This document shows, in pieces, positions 1 to 5,903 of a DNA stretch of 11,751 nucleotides. The stretch covers positions 1-11,751 of the forward strand of contig DATAYF010000787.1 in NCBI GenBank assembly GCA_036272735.1, in the 5' to 3' direction. This DNA is from DATAYF01 sp036272735. GTDB taxonomy: Bacteria; Chloroflexota; Ktedonobacteria; Ktedonobacterales; Ktedonobacteraceae. The notes beneath the pieces were generated by a model that did not search any database, was not told the DNA's origin, and saw only the letters and a program-made list of their open reading frames with translations. The stretch's first letter is position 1. Each line of letters begins with the position of its first letter. The position numbers and the translations under genes were made by a program.

Positions 1-88
1 CCCGATAGGCCAGTTGCGTCGTGCGCAAGGCCTGGAACTGTGCAGGATCGGTATGCAGTTTCAATTTGGCGGTGATCAGCTGCTTCAT
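1..88 (-). CDS. tnpB: IS200/IS605-family TnpB (OrfB), N-terminal part, runs off the window
   Basis: Only the first 29 codons are inside the window, read from the ATG at 88 down to base 1. The peptide begins MKQLITAKLKL and continues HTDPAQFQALRTTQLAYR, which matches the usual N-terminus of IS200/IS605/IS1341 TnpB proteins. TnpB proteins are RNA-guided nucleases that help maintain these elements, with an RNA from the 3' side of the gene as guide. No good Shine-Dalgarno sequence lies just upstream, which is common for tnpB. No tnpA is visible to the right, so this is either a tnpB-only element or one whose tnpA lies outside the window. Whether the rest of the gene is intact cannot be seen. Confidence 0.8.
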   Translation of the reverse strand, partial: MKQLITAKLKLHTDPAQFQALRTTQLAYR

Positions 89-182
89 AGAACAAGTGTA
101 CAGCATTTCACAGAGAATGTCAAACGCCATATCTGTGAACAGTTCTACCCAACCCAAGCCCCAAATAAGGACTCGCCATTCC

Positions 183-205
183 TCCCCAGGCGTGAACGCC
201 GGGGA
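183..205. repeat. IS200/IS605-type end hairpin
   Basis: The segment folds as TCCCC-(A bulge)-GGCG, loop TGAA, CGCC-GGGGA. Nine base pairs with a single bulged A is typical of the subterminal hairpins bound by IS200/IS605 TnpA. It lies about 95 bp upstream of the tnpB start and is followed on the plus strand by ACTCCTGGCTCGG. This fits an element end, but the exact cleavage site and orientation cannot be fixed from one copy. Confidence 0.5.
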
Positions 206-373
206 CTCCTGGCTCGGTGGGTTGAACGCGAAGGAGGAGACATTCGCTTCCTCCCTATTTCTTCCATTTTTCAGAATATTTGTTCTAATGATACCAGCAC
301 TGGTGTTCCCCGTCAAGCCCTTGGGAGGACGCATCCCCTCCTCCTCTGCGCCCTCAAAGGAACGGCGGTTCAT

Positions 374-393
374 CCCTGCATGAATGACCAGGG
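374..393. repeat. Second IS200/IS605-type end hairpin
   Basis: CCCTG-CAT pairs with ATG-(AC bulge)-CAGGG around a GA loop. The flanks match the first hairpin in layout: TTCATCCC before it and GGGCTTTCCCGCTCG after it, against TTCCTCCCC and GGGGACTCCTGGCTCG at 183-205. It ends about 20 bp before the TA-bounded element at 414. It is probably the end of a second IS200/IS605 relative or of a small non-autonomous derivative. Confidence 0.4.
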
Positions 394-523
394 CTTTCCC
401 GCTCGAGTTTCTGTAAATCCCAACATTAAACTGGTCATTTTCCAACTATTCTTCTGGTGTGGGCGTTTGCTGTACCCAGAAAAGATGGTTAAATCCACCA
501 GGATAATTGTACAGATTTTACCA

Positions 524-530
524 GTTTAAT
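524..530 (+). repeat. Left target-site duplication of the nested MITE
   Basis: GTTTAAT directly precedes the left GGCTC terminus and is repeated at 664-670 directly after the right terminus. Both copies lie inside what was the right inverted repeat of the outer element, which shows the order of the two insertions. Confidence 0.75.
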
Positions 531-663
531 GGCTCACCCGCACTTTGCGTGAATCCAAAGGAGCGAAGAAGACTTGTGTTGGTAGTAGCCCACTGCTCAA
601 GCCTATCGAAGTAAACTGAAACCCAGTTAATGCTAGAGCTTTCACGCAAAGTGAGGAAGAGCC
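531..663. mobile_element. 133-bp MITE with ISL3-like terminal inverted repeats and a 7-8 bp target duplication
   Basis: The left terminus (531-553) starts GGCTC and ends CACTTTGCGTGAA. The right terminus (641-663), reverse complemented, starts GGCTCTTCCT and ends CACTTTGCGTGAA. The two 23-bp termini match at 20 positions. The element is flanked by GTTTAAT at 524-530 and again at 664-670; counting G531 the repeat is 8 bp (GTTTAATG at 524-531 and 664-671). GGCTCTT termini with 8-bp duplications are typical of the ISL3 family as I know it. The interior of about 87 bp carries no ORF, so it must be mobilised in trans. Confidence 0.75.
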
Positions 664-670
664 GTTTAAT
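664..670 (+). repeat. Right target-site duplication of the nested MITE
   Basis: This is the second copy of GTTTAAT, immediately after the GAGCC right terminus. Deleting the MITE plus this copy rebuilds the outer element's perfect 22-bp arm. Confidence 0.75.
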
Positions 671-695
671 GTTGGGATTTATATGCTAGATGGGT

Positions 696-1331
696 TTAGA
701 AGCCAAGGTTCTCTTTGACCAGAATAACAGAAATGCGCTCCGGTATAATCTCCCGATTGATGATCAGCAATTTATTCACCACGCTATTGACGCCATAGGT
801 ATTCAGAGCACGCTCGTCTTCGAGTGGCAGTGTGTACTCATAAATGCGGCGGAACCCCTCATCGAGATGCGCAACCAGTTTCTGCACACCGGCTACGTAG
901 ATCACCTTTGCTGCGCCAGACACACCAGGTCCCATCTGGCTTCCGCTCATTGAAGCAATCACCAACTGGCCCTGTTCTGTAATGGCGTGGACACTACCAA
1001 CAAGCACATCGGGTGCGGCACCCAACTGACGTTTCGCACGTTCCTGTCCCTCCTGATCGAGTTCAATCAAGCGCTTACGCACGTCATCATGATGGTTGGA
1101 TGACGTGATCTCAGCCGAGACACCAATTTGATCAAGCGTGCGAGACGTCGCAGTGAAAACCTCAGTGCCCCTAGGGATCAGTTCAAATACTTTCTTCCGT
1201 GCCTCCTCGGCATTGGTGACCACGAAGGTCTGTATGCCATTGGCGGTGAGGGACTCGGCGGTTTTTGCAATACGCTCGTCAGAGGCCACATGACTAAACT
1301 CCAGATTGGGTGTTAATTGAGACTTTACCAT
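696..1331 (-). CDS. LUD-domain protein (LutC/YkgG-like)
   Basis: This is a 211-residue protein. The start at 1331 is chosen because AAAGGAG lies 8 bases upstream; the frame is open further up but runs through the palindromic leader. LUD features in order are GTEVFTATSRTLDQIG (55-70), then GSVHAITEQGQLVIAS (112-127) followed by SGSQ (129-132), and the nucleotide-binding-like segment KVIYVAGVQKLVAHLDEGFRRI (142-163). The length and motif order match single-domain LUD proteins. The family is named for lactate utilisation (LutC), but many stand-alone members have no known substrate, and no lutA or lutB lies nearby. It sits downstream of a marR on the same strand with its own 116-bp leader holding three palindromes, so it is probably a MarR target. 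Its function beyond the family is unknown. Confidence 0.85.
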   Translation of the reverse strand: MVKSQLTPNLEFSHVASDERIAKTAESLTANGIQTFVVTNAEEARKKVFELIPRGTEVFTATSRTLDQIGVSAEITSSNHHDDVRKRLIELDQEGQERAKRQLGAAPDVLVGSVHAITEQGQLVIASMSGSQMGPGVSGAAKVIYVAGVQKLVAHLDEGFRRIYEYTLPLEDERALNTYGVNSVVNKLLIINREIIPERISVILVKENLGF

Positions 1332-1349
1332 GTCTGTAACTCCTTTAGC

Positions 1350-1373
1350 ATGAGAGTATCTTTTCACTCTCAT
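1350..1373. promoter_or_regulatory. Palindrome 1 in the LUD-gene leader
   Basis: ATGAGAGT (1350-1357) and ACTCTCAT (1366-1373) are a perfect 8-bp inverted repeat around an 8-base centre. It ends just before the Shine-Dalgarno sequence, so it could act as an operator or as an RNA hairpin that limits ribosome access. On the minus strand GATAAT (1377-1372), directly upstream, is a possible -10, but I see no good -35 for it. Confidence 0.5.
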
Positions 1374-1383
1374 TATCAGCATC

Positions 1384-1402
1384 GGTATCACCGGATGATA
1401 CC
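1384..1402. promoter_or_regulatory. Palindrome 2 in the LUD-gene leader
   Basis: GGTATCA (1384-1390) and TGATACC (1396-1402) are a perfect 7-bp inverted repeat around CCGGA. It is centred at 1393, exactly 31.5 bp from the centres of palindromes 1 and 3. On the plus strand it is followed by TTTTTT and so resembles a terminator. No plus-strand gene ends here, however, so an operator is more likely. Confidence 0.5.
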
Positions 1403-1412
1403 TTTTTTGTTT

Positions 1413-1436
1413 AATTGGTTTACATATAAACCAATT
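1413..1436. promoter_or_regulatory. Palindrome 3 in the LUD-gene leader; probable MarR operator
   Basis: AATTGGTTTA (1413-1422) and TAAACCAATT (1427-1436) are a perfect 10-bp inverted repeat around CATA. Its core GTTTA-N4-TAAAC is the same as that of the palindrome on the marR promoter (1907-1924). It lies between the marR stop and the LUD gene. The shared core with the same 4-base spacer suggests that one MarR dimer recognises both sites; this is inference. Confidence 0.6.
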
Positions 1437-1447
1437 GGGCAAAAAAA

Positions 1448-1885
1448 TTACGTGGGACCAAGAGCACGATCAAGCGCGTGTAACAACTGATGGAGCGTGC
1501 GTTGATCCTCAGGTGCGATCAACGCCATACACTCAGCAACCAGCTCCTCATGCTCCGGGACCACTCGTGCTGCCAGCGCTGCGCCTTGTTCGGTCAGAGA
1601 GACCACATGCGTGCGACCATCCTCCGGGTCGGGCCGCCGCTCGACTAACTTGCGGCACTCCAGACGGTTGAGCAATCCAACCATGTTTCCCTTCGTCACG
1701 AACAGCCGATCAGCTAACATCTGCTGTGAGATGTGAGGAGCAGCCTGAAGATGGGCCAGCACCCCGAACTGAGCAAGTGTGAGGTCATAGTGTTCTAAGT
1801 GTCTCGAGAGACGCCGTTCAACCGTAGACGTGATACGGTTCAGATGCAGCCACGTCCGTACACCGAGCTCCAGTTGATGCTTCAT
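1448..1885 (-). CDS. MarR-family transcriptional regulator
   Basis: This is a 145-residue protein of normal MarR length. A winged helix-turn-helix spans about residues 33-103, with DLTLAQFGVLAHLQ (34-47), recognition region SQQMLADRLFVTKGNMVGLLNRLE (53-76) and wing RRPDPEDGRTHVVSLTEQG (83-101). Helices at both ends form the dimer interface in this family. The start at 1885 follows GGGAGTGAGGGT. MarR proteins usually repress their own gene and a neighbour, with relief by a small ligand or oxidation. Here the marR promoter has a palindrome on its -10, and a palindrome with the same core precedes the LUD gene downstream. No ligand can be predicted. Confidence 0.9.
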   Translation of the reverse strand: MKHQLELGVRTWLHLNRITSTVERRLSRHLEHYDLTLAQFGVLAHLQAAPHISQQMLADRLFVTKGNMVGLLNRLECRKLVERRPDPEDGRTHVVSLTEQGAALAARVVPEHEELVAECMALIAPEDQRTLHQLLHALDRALGPT

Positions 1886-1906
1886 ACCCTCACTCCCAGC
1901 GCTTGA

Positions 1907-1924
1907 TAGTTTAATCGTAAACTA
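1907..1924. promoter_or_regulatory. Palindromic operator overlapping the marR promoter
   Basis: TAGTTTA (1907-1913) and TAAACTA (1918-1924) form a perfect 7-bp inverted repeat around ATCG. The site covers the proposed -10 hexamer and lies 22 bp upstream of the marR start. Binding here would block the promoter, which is the usual autorepression layout for MarR regulators. Confidence 0.65.
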
Positions 1925-1942
1925 CTTTCGCAGTCTTGTCAA
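1914..1942 (-). promoter_or_regulatory. marR promoter
   Basis: On the minus strand a perfect -35 TTGACA (1942-1937) is followed after 17 bp by TACGAT (1919-1914), which keeps the key TA and AT positions of a -10. The start point would fall near the end of the palindrome, giving a leader of about 20 bases. Confidence 0.6.
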
Positions 1943-2149
1943 CCTGGCAGATTTGAGGTAAGAACACCACCGAAGGACCACCGTACCCCTCCAGACGGAT
2001 GAGCAATTTCACCGGCAGGACGGTAGTCCAGTACAGCTTGCTTGTTTCACGAATATATCACATCATTTCATTATACTTCTGTCTGTCCGAGCAGGAATGC
2101 GTCTTCGTTCTCAGGGATAGGGGTACGGGAAGGGGAGAACTACTGCACT

Positions 2150-4062
2150 ATGTCGAATACCAAACACACCAAGCCGGTTATTCCTGCGTCGGGTGAGACG
2201 CTCCTGCACATTCTGGAGACACTTCTTGGGGCCTTGTTTGTCGTCGATGACGACGCAACAATTGTGTATGCCAATGCGAGCGCGCAGACCTTCGCTGGGG
2301 CCACACAAGAGGAGGTCTTGGGCACATCTTTGTGGCACTGCGCTCCTCACCTGGTCAGCACGCCGCTCTACCAGACGGTCCAGAAGATCAAATAAACCCA
2401 CTAACCCACCGACGTGGCGTATGTGTCTCCCGTCACTTCCATGAGATGACATGGCTCTCTTGCCGACAGATGATGGTCTCGAACTCTTTTTCCAGGACCA
2501 GCGGGAACCACTGTCTCTCCAGGATGAATGGCACGAGAATGAACAGCGATATCGCGATCTGCTGGAGAGCTTCGTGGATGGCGTCACGATTCTCACCTCT
2601 GATGGGCTGGTCCTGGACATCAATCAGCGTCCCCTGGCCGATGGACATCTGCGGCGGGAGGAGGTAGTGGGCAAGCCGTTCACCGATCTGCCTGCCTGGT
2701 CCTCTGACCCTGCGGTCCAGCAGCGCTTGCGGGCCGCAATTGCACAGGCCAACCGGGGAGAAACCGTGTGCTTCGAGGCCAGAATCCATCCCCGAACGGA
2801 TCTGTCTCAGGACATGTTGACAATTGATGACCGCCCATCGGGATGTCAGCCAGCGAGTGGAATATCTCATCTGTGCCTGCCGAGAGATCACCGCACGCAC
2901 GCTCGCCGAAGACGACCTGCATACCTTGGTCGACGCTATCCCCCACTTTGTCTGGATCATGCGCCCCGATAGATCGAGTGAATACGGCAACCAACGGTGG
3001 TGTGACTATACCGCCATGACCTTTGAACAATATCAAGGGGACGGCTGGCTCCAGGCTATCCATCCCGACGATCATCAGCACACGCTGACGCTCTGGCGTC
3101 ATGCGCTTGCCACTGGAGAACCTTTTGAGATCGAATATCGGGTCAAGGACGGCCACACGGGGACGTATCGCTGGTTCTTAGCCCGCGCCATGCCGGTACG
3201 TGATGAAGCGGGCCAGATCGTCAAATGCTTTGGCACCTGCACCGATATTGAGGAGCAGAAACGCGTCGAAGAGGCCCTGCGCCAGAGCCAGGAGCGCGCT
3301 CACGCGCTCATCGACTCCAATATTATCGGGATTGTGTCCAACGAAGGAGAGGAGGAGGTGCTGGTGGAGGCCAATGAGGCGTTTCTTCACATGACCGGCT
3401 ATACCCAGGAGGTGCGCAGCAGAACGCTGACCAGGGGGAAGCTCATTGCCCCAGAACAGGCGCCTCTCTTCCAGCGCGCGCTCCAGGAGGTAGCCGAACG
3501 CGGGCAACAGCACGCCTTTGAAACCGAGGTGGTGTGTAAAGATGGCAGTCGCCTTCCTATCATAGGGGGAGCCGTCCTCCTCCAGGATCGCCCGCGCCAG
3601 CTCATCAGCTTTGTGCTGGATAATTCGGCGCGCAAGGAACTGGAGCAACGCAAGGATGCCTTTATCAGCATAGCCAGCCACGAACTCAGGAACCCGCTCA
3701 CGGCCTTGAAACTGCAGACCATTTTGCTGCACCGGCAACTGGCCAAGCAAAGCATCCCGGCTTCGGCTCCGACCCTTTCCAGCATGGAGACCCAGATCAA
3801 CAAAGTCACCCGGCTGGTAGAAGAGTTGTTGGATGTCTCCAAGGTCCAGGCAGGCAGGCTGGAGTATCTTCAGGAGCCAGTGGATCTCGACGCATTGCTG
3901 CGGGAGATGGCCGACACTATGCAGCAAACCCATCCCAGCCATCGCATCCTGGTGCATGGCGCGGCGCAGACCAGCCTGATCGGGGACCCGGACTGGCTGG
4001 GACAGGCCTTCATCAATCTGCTCAGCAACGCTATCAAGTATGCTCCTGAGGTCCGTCCGTAG
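2150..4062 (+). pseudogene. Decayed multi-PAS sensor histidine kinase, 3' end lost
   Basis: The remnant starts at ATG 2150 with a PAS fragment (LGALFVVDDDATIVYANASA). It is broken by TAA at 2393 and TAA at 2402, where family-like sequence would read glutamine, and by TGA at 2447. A shift of frame at about 2450-2462 leads into a second PAS region (NEQRYRDLLESFVDGVTILT), and another shift at about 2820-2830 leads into the longest piece (from 2824). That piece has a PAS/PAC unit (LVDAIPHFVWIM to FGTCTDIEEQKR), a further PAS-like unit (ALIDSNIIGIVSNEG) and a HisKA domain with the phospho-acceptor H-box SHELRNPL (His codon 3679-3681). It ends just after the N-box NLLSNAIKYAPE; the G boxes of the ATPase domain are missing. 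It would not be a working kinase. Confidence 0.8.
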
Positions 4063-4920
4063 CTCTTGTTGCGCATGTGGTGTCCAGTTCCCGCAGACGG
4101 CGGAGAACAACAGACGCGCACTGGTACGAGCGGTATGCCTGGGCCTGGCCGCTTCCCCAAGGTATCCGCATCCCAGAAAAAAGAGATCGCACGCGTTGCG
4201 CTCCCAGAGACGATACAATCCTCTTTCTTCTGGGTGAAGATGCGCCTCGCGTGCGTAAGGCCAGGTGCTCCAGTTATGCCCTCCCCAGACATCTCCACAG
4301 GCGTTCTGAGTTTCATCCAGATCCCCAAGCGGCATGATGCTTGGTTCGTGGGCATCCTCTTGGATCAGGGTTGGTCCTCCACGTCTGCCCAGCTCACGTG
4401 AAGAGGAAAGCTGCCATCCAGCAGGAGCCTTGCCAAAATTGGCAAGGGGAGAAAAGAAGGCTTGCCAGGAGGTTTCTTGCACAGGCCAGCGTTTTCTTTC
4501 CCACCGATCTACACTGAGCGCAACGTCTTCGAGTCCTTGCCGCCAGAAAGCAGGAACATCTTCCGATAGCGAGGCAAACAAGACGGAGAAGGGAGCGTCA
4601 GCGGGAATCTGCCTCCAAGCCCACAGGCGGGGCGCCGCGACGTGCGGCGAGGTGAACGGCATCGCATCCGCGTAGACGCCGCTACTCAGTTCGTTGATGC
4701 GCCGCCTCAGATCTCCTGTCTGGCCGATGTAAGCCAACACAGGTGACCGTTCCAAATGCACGCGATAGATCCCCGGCGCTCGTGGCAGTGGATCGTTGTG
4801 TGGGGCTAGTTGTGCCAGACGCTCCGTCCGGCGCAGAGCAAATCGGGGAGACCAGATGCGATGCGTGCGCATCCCATCGACGACAGCACTAGGATCGAAG
4901 CGTGGTGCGGGAGCCAACAT
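4048..4920 (-). CDS. GIY-YIG domain protein, 3' end truncated at the kinase junction
   Basis: The ATG at 4920 follows AGGAGGAGG with good spacing. A GIY-YIG nuclease domain lies at about residues 48-120: PGIY (49-52), YIG (64-66), and arginines at 72-74 at the position of the catalytic arginine. A second, looser GIY-like unit follows (RGLYRLWERNACDLFFLG, 233-250). About residue 291 (base 4048-4053) the sequence changes to the antisense of the histidine kinase. The frame stays open for almost 290 more codons to 3178, but that tail is not protein-like and is probably an accident. GIY-YIG proteins cut or process DNA; this group, with a C-terminal second unit, has no role I can name. If expressed, it would carry a foreign tail. 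Confidence 0.7.
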
Positions 4921-4935
4921 GGGTTTCCTCCTCCT

Positions 4936-4973
4936 AAAAAAGAGAGCCAACCAGCAGGAAGCCTGATTGGCTC
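4936..4973 (-). terminator. Attenuator-like hairpin with T tract in the GIY-YIG leader
   Basis: On the minus strand GAGCCAA (4973-4967) pairs with TTGGCTC (4950-4944), with a further CAG/CTG pairing inside across one mismatch. It is followed directly by TCTTTTTT (4943-4936) and then by the Shine-Dalgarno run AGGAGGAGG (4935-4927). A hairpin plus T tract at this spot looks like an intrinsic terminator inside the leader, which could work as an attenuator. No riboswitch class was recognised upstream. Confidence 0.5.
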
Positions 4974-5021
4974 GAAGGATACAAGCGGAGCTGATGTTGC
5001 GCGGGTGCCGTTCCCTTACAA

Positions 5022-5046
5022 CGGGGTGCTCAACGATTGAGCTTTC
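5022..5046. repeat. 25-bp repeat, left copy (inverted relative to 11307-11331)
   Basis: The 25 bases are the exact reverse complement of 11307-11331. With two mismatches the match extends outward to 5014 and 11339. The core GCTCAA-CGA-TTGAGC is itself a small hairpin. In both copies the strand reading GAAAGCTCAATCG points toward a downstream accessory gene. It may be a mobile-element end or a shared leader element. Confidence 0.6.
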
Positions 5047-5056
5047 GTTTAGCTCT

Positions 5057-5077
5057 TCCTTCCTTGGCCGGGAAGGA
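5057..5077. repeat. Short inverted repeat upstream of the GIY-YIG leader
   Basis: TCCTTCC (5057-5063) and GGAAGGA (5071-5077) form a 7-bp stem with loop TTGGCCG. It lies in the intergenic region between the GIY-YIG gene and the tetR operon. No function is evident. It may be one more hairpin of the GIY-YIG leader if transcription starts further upstream. Confidence 0.35.
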
Positions 5078-5240
5078 GATACCCGTAGTGCTGGAACACC
5101 CCTGCACATCCTGAGTGGTAATGATGAATGATCTTCCTCCTTTGGCAGCTTCCTCTCTCTGTTTGCATATCGAAGCTTCTAAAGGGAAACCATCCCACAA
5201 GTGGAATGGAAGAGGTGAAGCGAGAGAACGAATGTTCCCC

Positions 5241-5270
5241 TTGACACGGATGCCATACGGTGTGTATCCT
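5241..5270 (+). promoter_or_regulatory. Promoter of the tetR-led operon
   Basis: A perfect -35 TTGACA (5241-5246) is followed after 18 bp by TATCCT (5265-5270), a fair -10. The inferred start point falls in the repeated CCTAA/TTAGG block just downstream, leaving a leader of about 55 bases before tetR. Confidence 0.55.
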
Positions 5271-5293
5271 AAAGATATTAGGGAAAAACCTAA
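5268..5293. promoter_or_regulatory. Candidate TetR operator: CCTAA-TTAGG-CCTAA block
   Basis: CCTAA (5268-5272), TTAGG (5278-5282) and CCTAA (5289-5293) give two overlapping inverted repeats with 5- and 6-base spacers, covering the end of the -10 and the likely start point. TetR regulators usually bind such sites in their own promoter. The assignment is inference from position and symmetry. Confidence 0.4.
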
Positions 5294-5330
5294 ACTGTTT
5301 TTGCGATTTTGGAGAACGGAAGGAGTATGG

Positions 5331-5903
5331 ATGAACGCAGCACCAAAGGCGCGAGTGGATCGGGAACGTGTCCTGGCCACCGCCTCAGAGCTCGCTAATC
5401 GTCACGGTCTGGACCAACTCTCGATGAGTGAACTTGCCCTGGCTTTAGGTATTCGTACGCCATCGCTGTATACGCATGTGACGGGCCTGGATGAGTTGCA
5501 CCGTCTGCTTGCCATCAAAGGGCTGCGCGAACTCGATGAGCGTCTAACGCGCGCGGCGCTCGGCAAATCGACCGACGACGCCATCAAAGCCGCTGCGCAC
5601 GCGTATCGACAATTTGTGCATGAATGCCCTGGCGTCTACACGGCCATGGTGCCGACTCCACCTGCTGACGATGCAGAGTGGCACCAAGCCAAAGACCAGA
5701 TCATGGATACGTTGCTCACGGTACTTAGTGGCTCTGGCTTGAGCGAGGATGAGGCGATTCATGTGTTACGCGGTCTGCGCAGTCTCATCCATGGGTATGC
5801 CACGATGGAGCTTTCTGGCGCATTCAAACACCCGGTCAACCGGGACGACAGTTTCCAGCGCGTGCTCGCGATCTTCCTTGCCGGATTCAGGAGTGACAGA
5901 TGA
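5331..5903 (+). CDS. TetR-family transcriptional regulator
   Basis: This is a 190-residue protein. The start at 5331 is chosen because AGGAG (5321-5325) lies 5 bases upstream and the protein then begins with the normal TetR N-terminus. The frame is open further upstream, but that part is not protein-like and includes the promoter. The helix-turn-helix region is SMSELALALGIRTPSLYTHV (31-50). The C-terminal ligand domain ends with HVLRGLRSLIHGYATMEL, a motif of the TetR subgroup with a WHG-like C-terminal domain. It is the first gene of the operon, and its TGA overlaps the ATG of the lyase gene (ATGA). It probably represses its own operon and responds to the pathway substrate or a CoA/acid intermediate; this is inferred from position. 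Confidence 0.88.
   Translation: MNAAPKARVDRERVLATASELANRHGLDQLSMSELALALGIRTPSLYTHVTGLDELHRLLAIKGLRELDERLTRAALGKSTDDAIKAAAHAYRQFVHECPGVYTAMVPTPPADDAEWHQAKDQIMDTLLTVLSGSGLSEDEAIHVLRGLRSLIHGYATMELSGAFKHPVNRDDSFQRVLAIFLAGFRSDR

Larger units (their letters stand above)
414..681. mobile_element. Small TA-bounded inverted-repeat element (MITE-like), interrupted by a second element
   Basis: The left arm is 414-435, beginning TAAATCCCAACATTAAAC. Its exact reverse complement is split: ACCAGTTTAAT at 520-530 and GTTGGGATTTA at 671-681. Removing 531-670 restores a perfect 22-bp inverted repeat that begins and ends with TA. That is the pattern expected for IS630/Tc1-mariner-type elements, which duplicate a TA target. 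Without the insert the element would be about 128 bp, with no ORF, so it would need a transposase in trans. Its right end lies 14 bp beyond the LUD stop codon. Assignment to the IS630 type is inference from the TA ends. Confidence 0.6.
89..695. other. Gene-free stretch made of mobile-element remnants
   Basis: I see no credible coding sequence between the tnpB start and the LUD stop codon. Open frames here lack ribosome binding sites and resemble no protein family I know. The stretch holds the two IS200/IS605-type hairpins (183-205 and 374-393), the TA-bounded inverted-repeat element (414-681) and the element nested in it (531-663). The bases between 206 and 373 show only minor dyads. Confidence 0.6.

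Noticed and set aside
14..529. Plus-strand open frames of up to 171 codons over the left edge
   Set aside because: They overlap the tnpB start and the element hairpins, have no ribosome binding site and no recognisable motif.
1384..1410. Intrinsic terminator on the plus strand (GGTATCA/TGATACC then TTTTTT)
   Set aside because: No plus-strand gene ends upstream; equal spacing with the neighbouring palindromes fits an operator array better.
3178..4047. Long open antisense frame continuing the GIY-YIG protein for almost 290 codons
   Set aside because: It is the exact complement of histidine kinase coding sequence with H-box and PAS motifs on the other strand; the antisense residues show no family resemblance.
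4428..4447. Perfect 9-bp hairpin CCTTGCCAA-AA-TTGGCAAGG
   Set aside because: It lies inside the GIY-YIG coding sequence where the residues look family-like, and no T tract follows on either strand, so coincidence is the simplest reading.
4990..5022. T-box-like string (GGGAACGGCACCCGCG on the minus strand)
   Set aside because: It resembles the T-box bulge sequence only loosely, I found no specifier stem, and the downstream gene is not an aminoacyl-tRNA or amino-acid gene.
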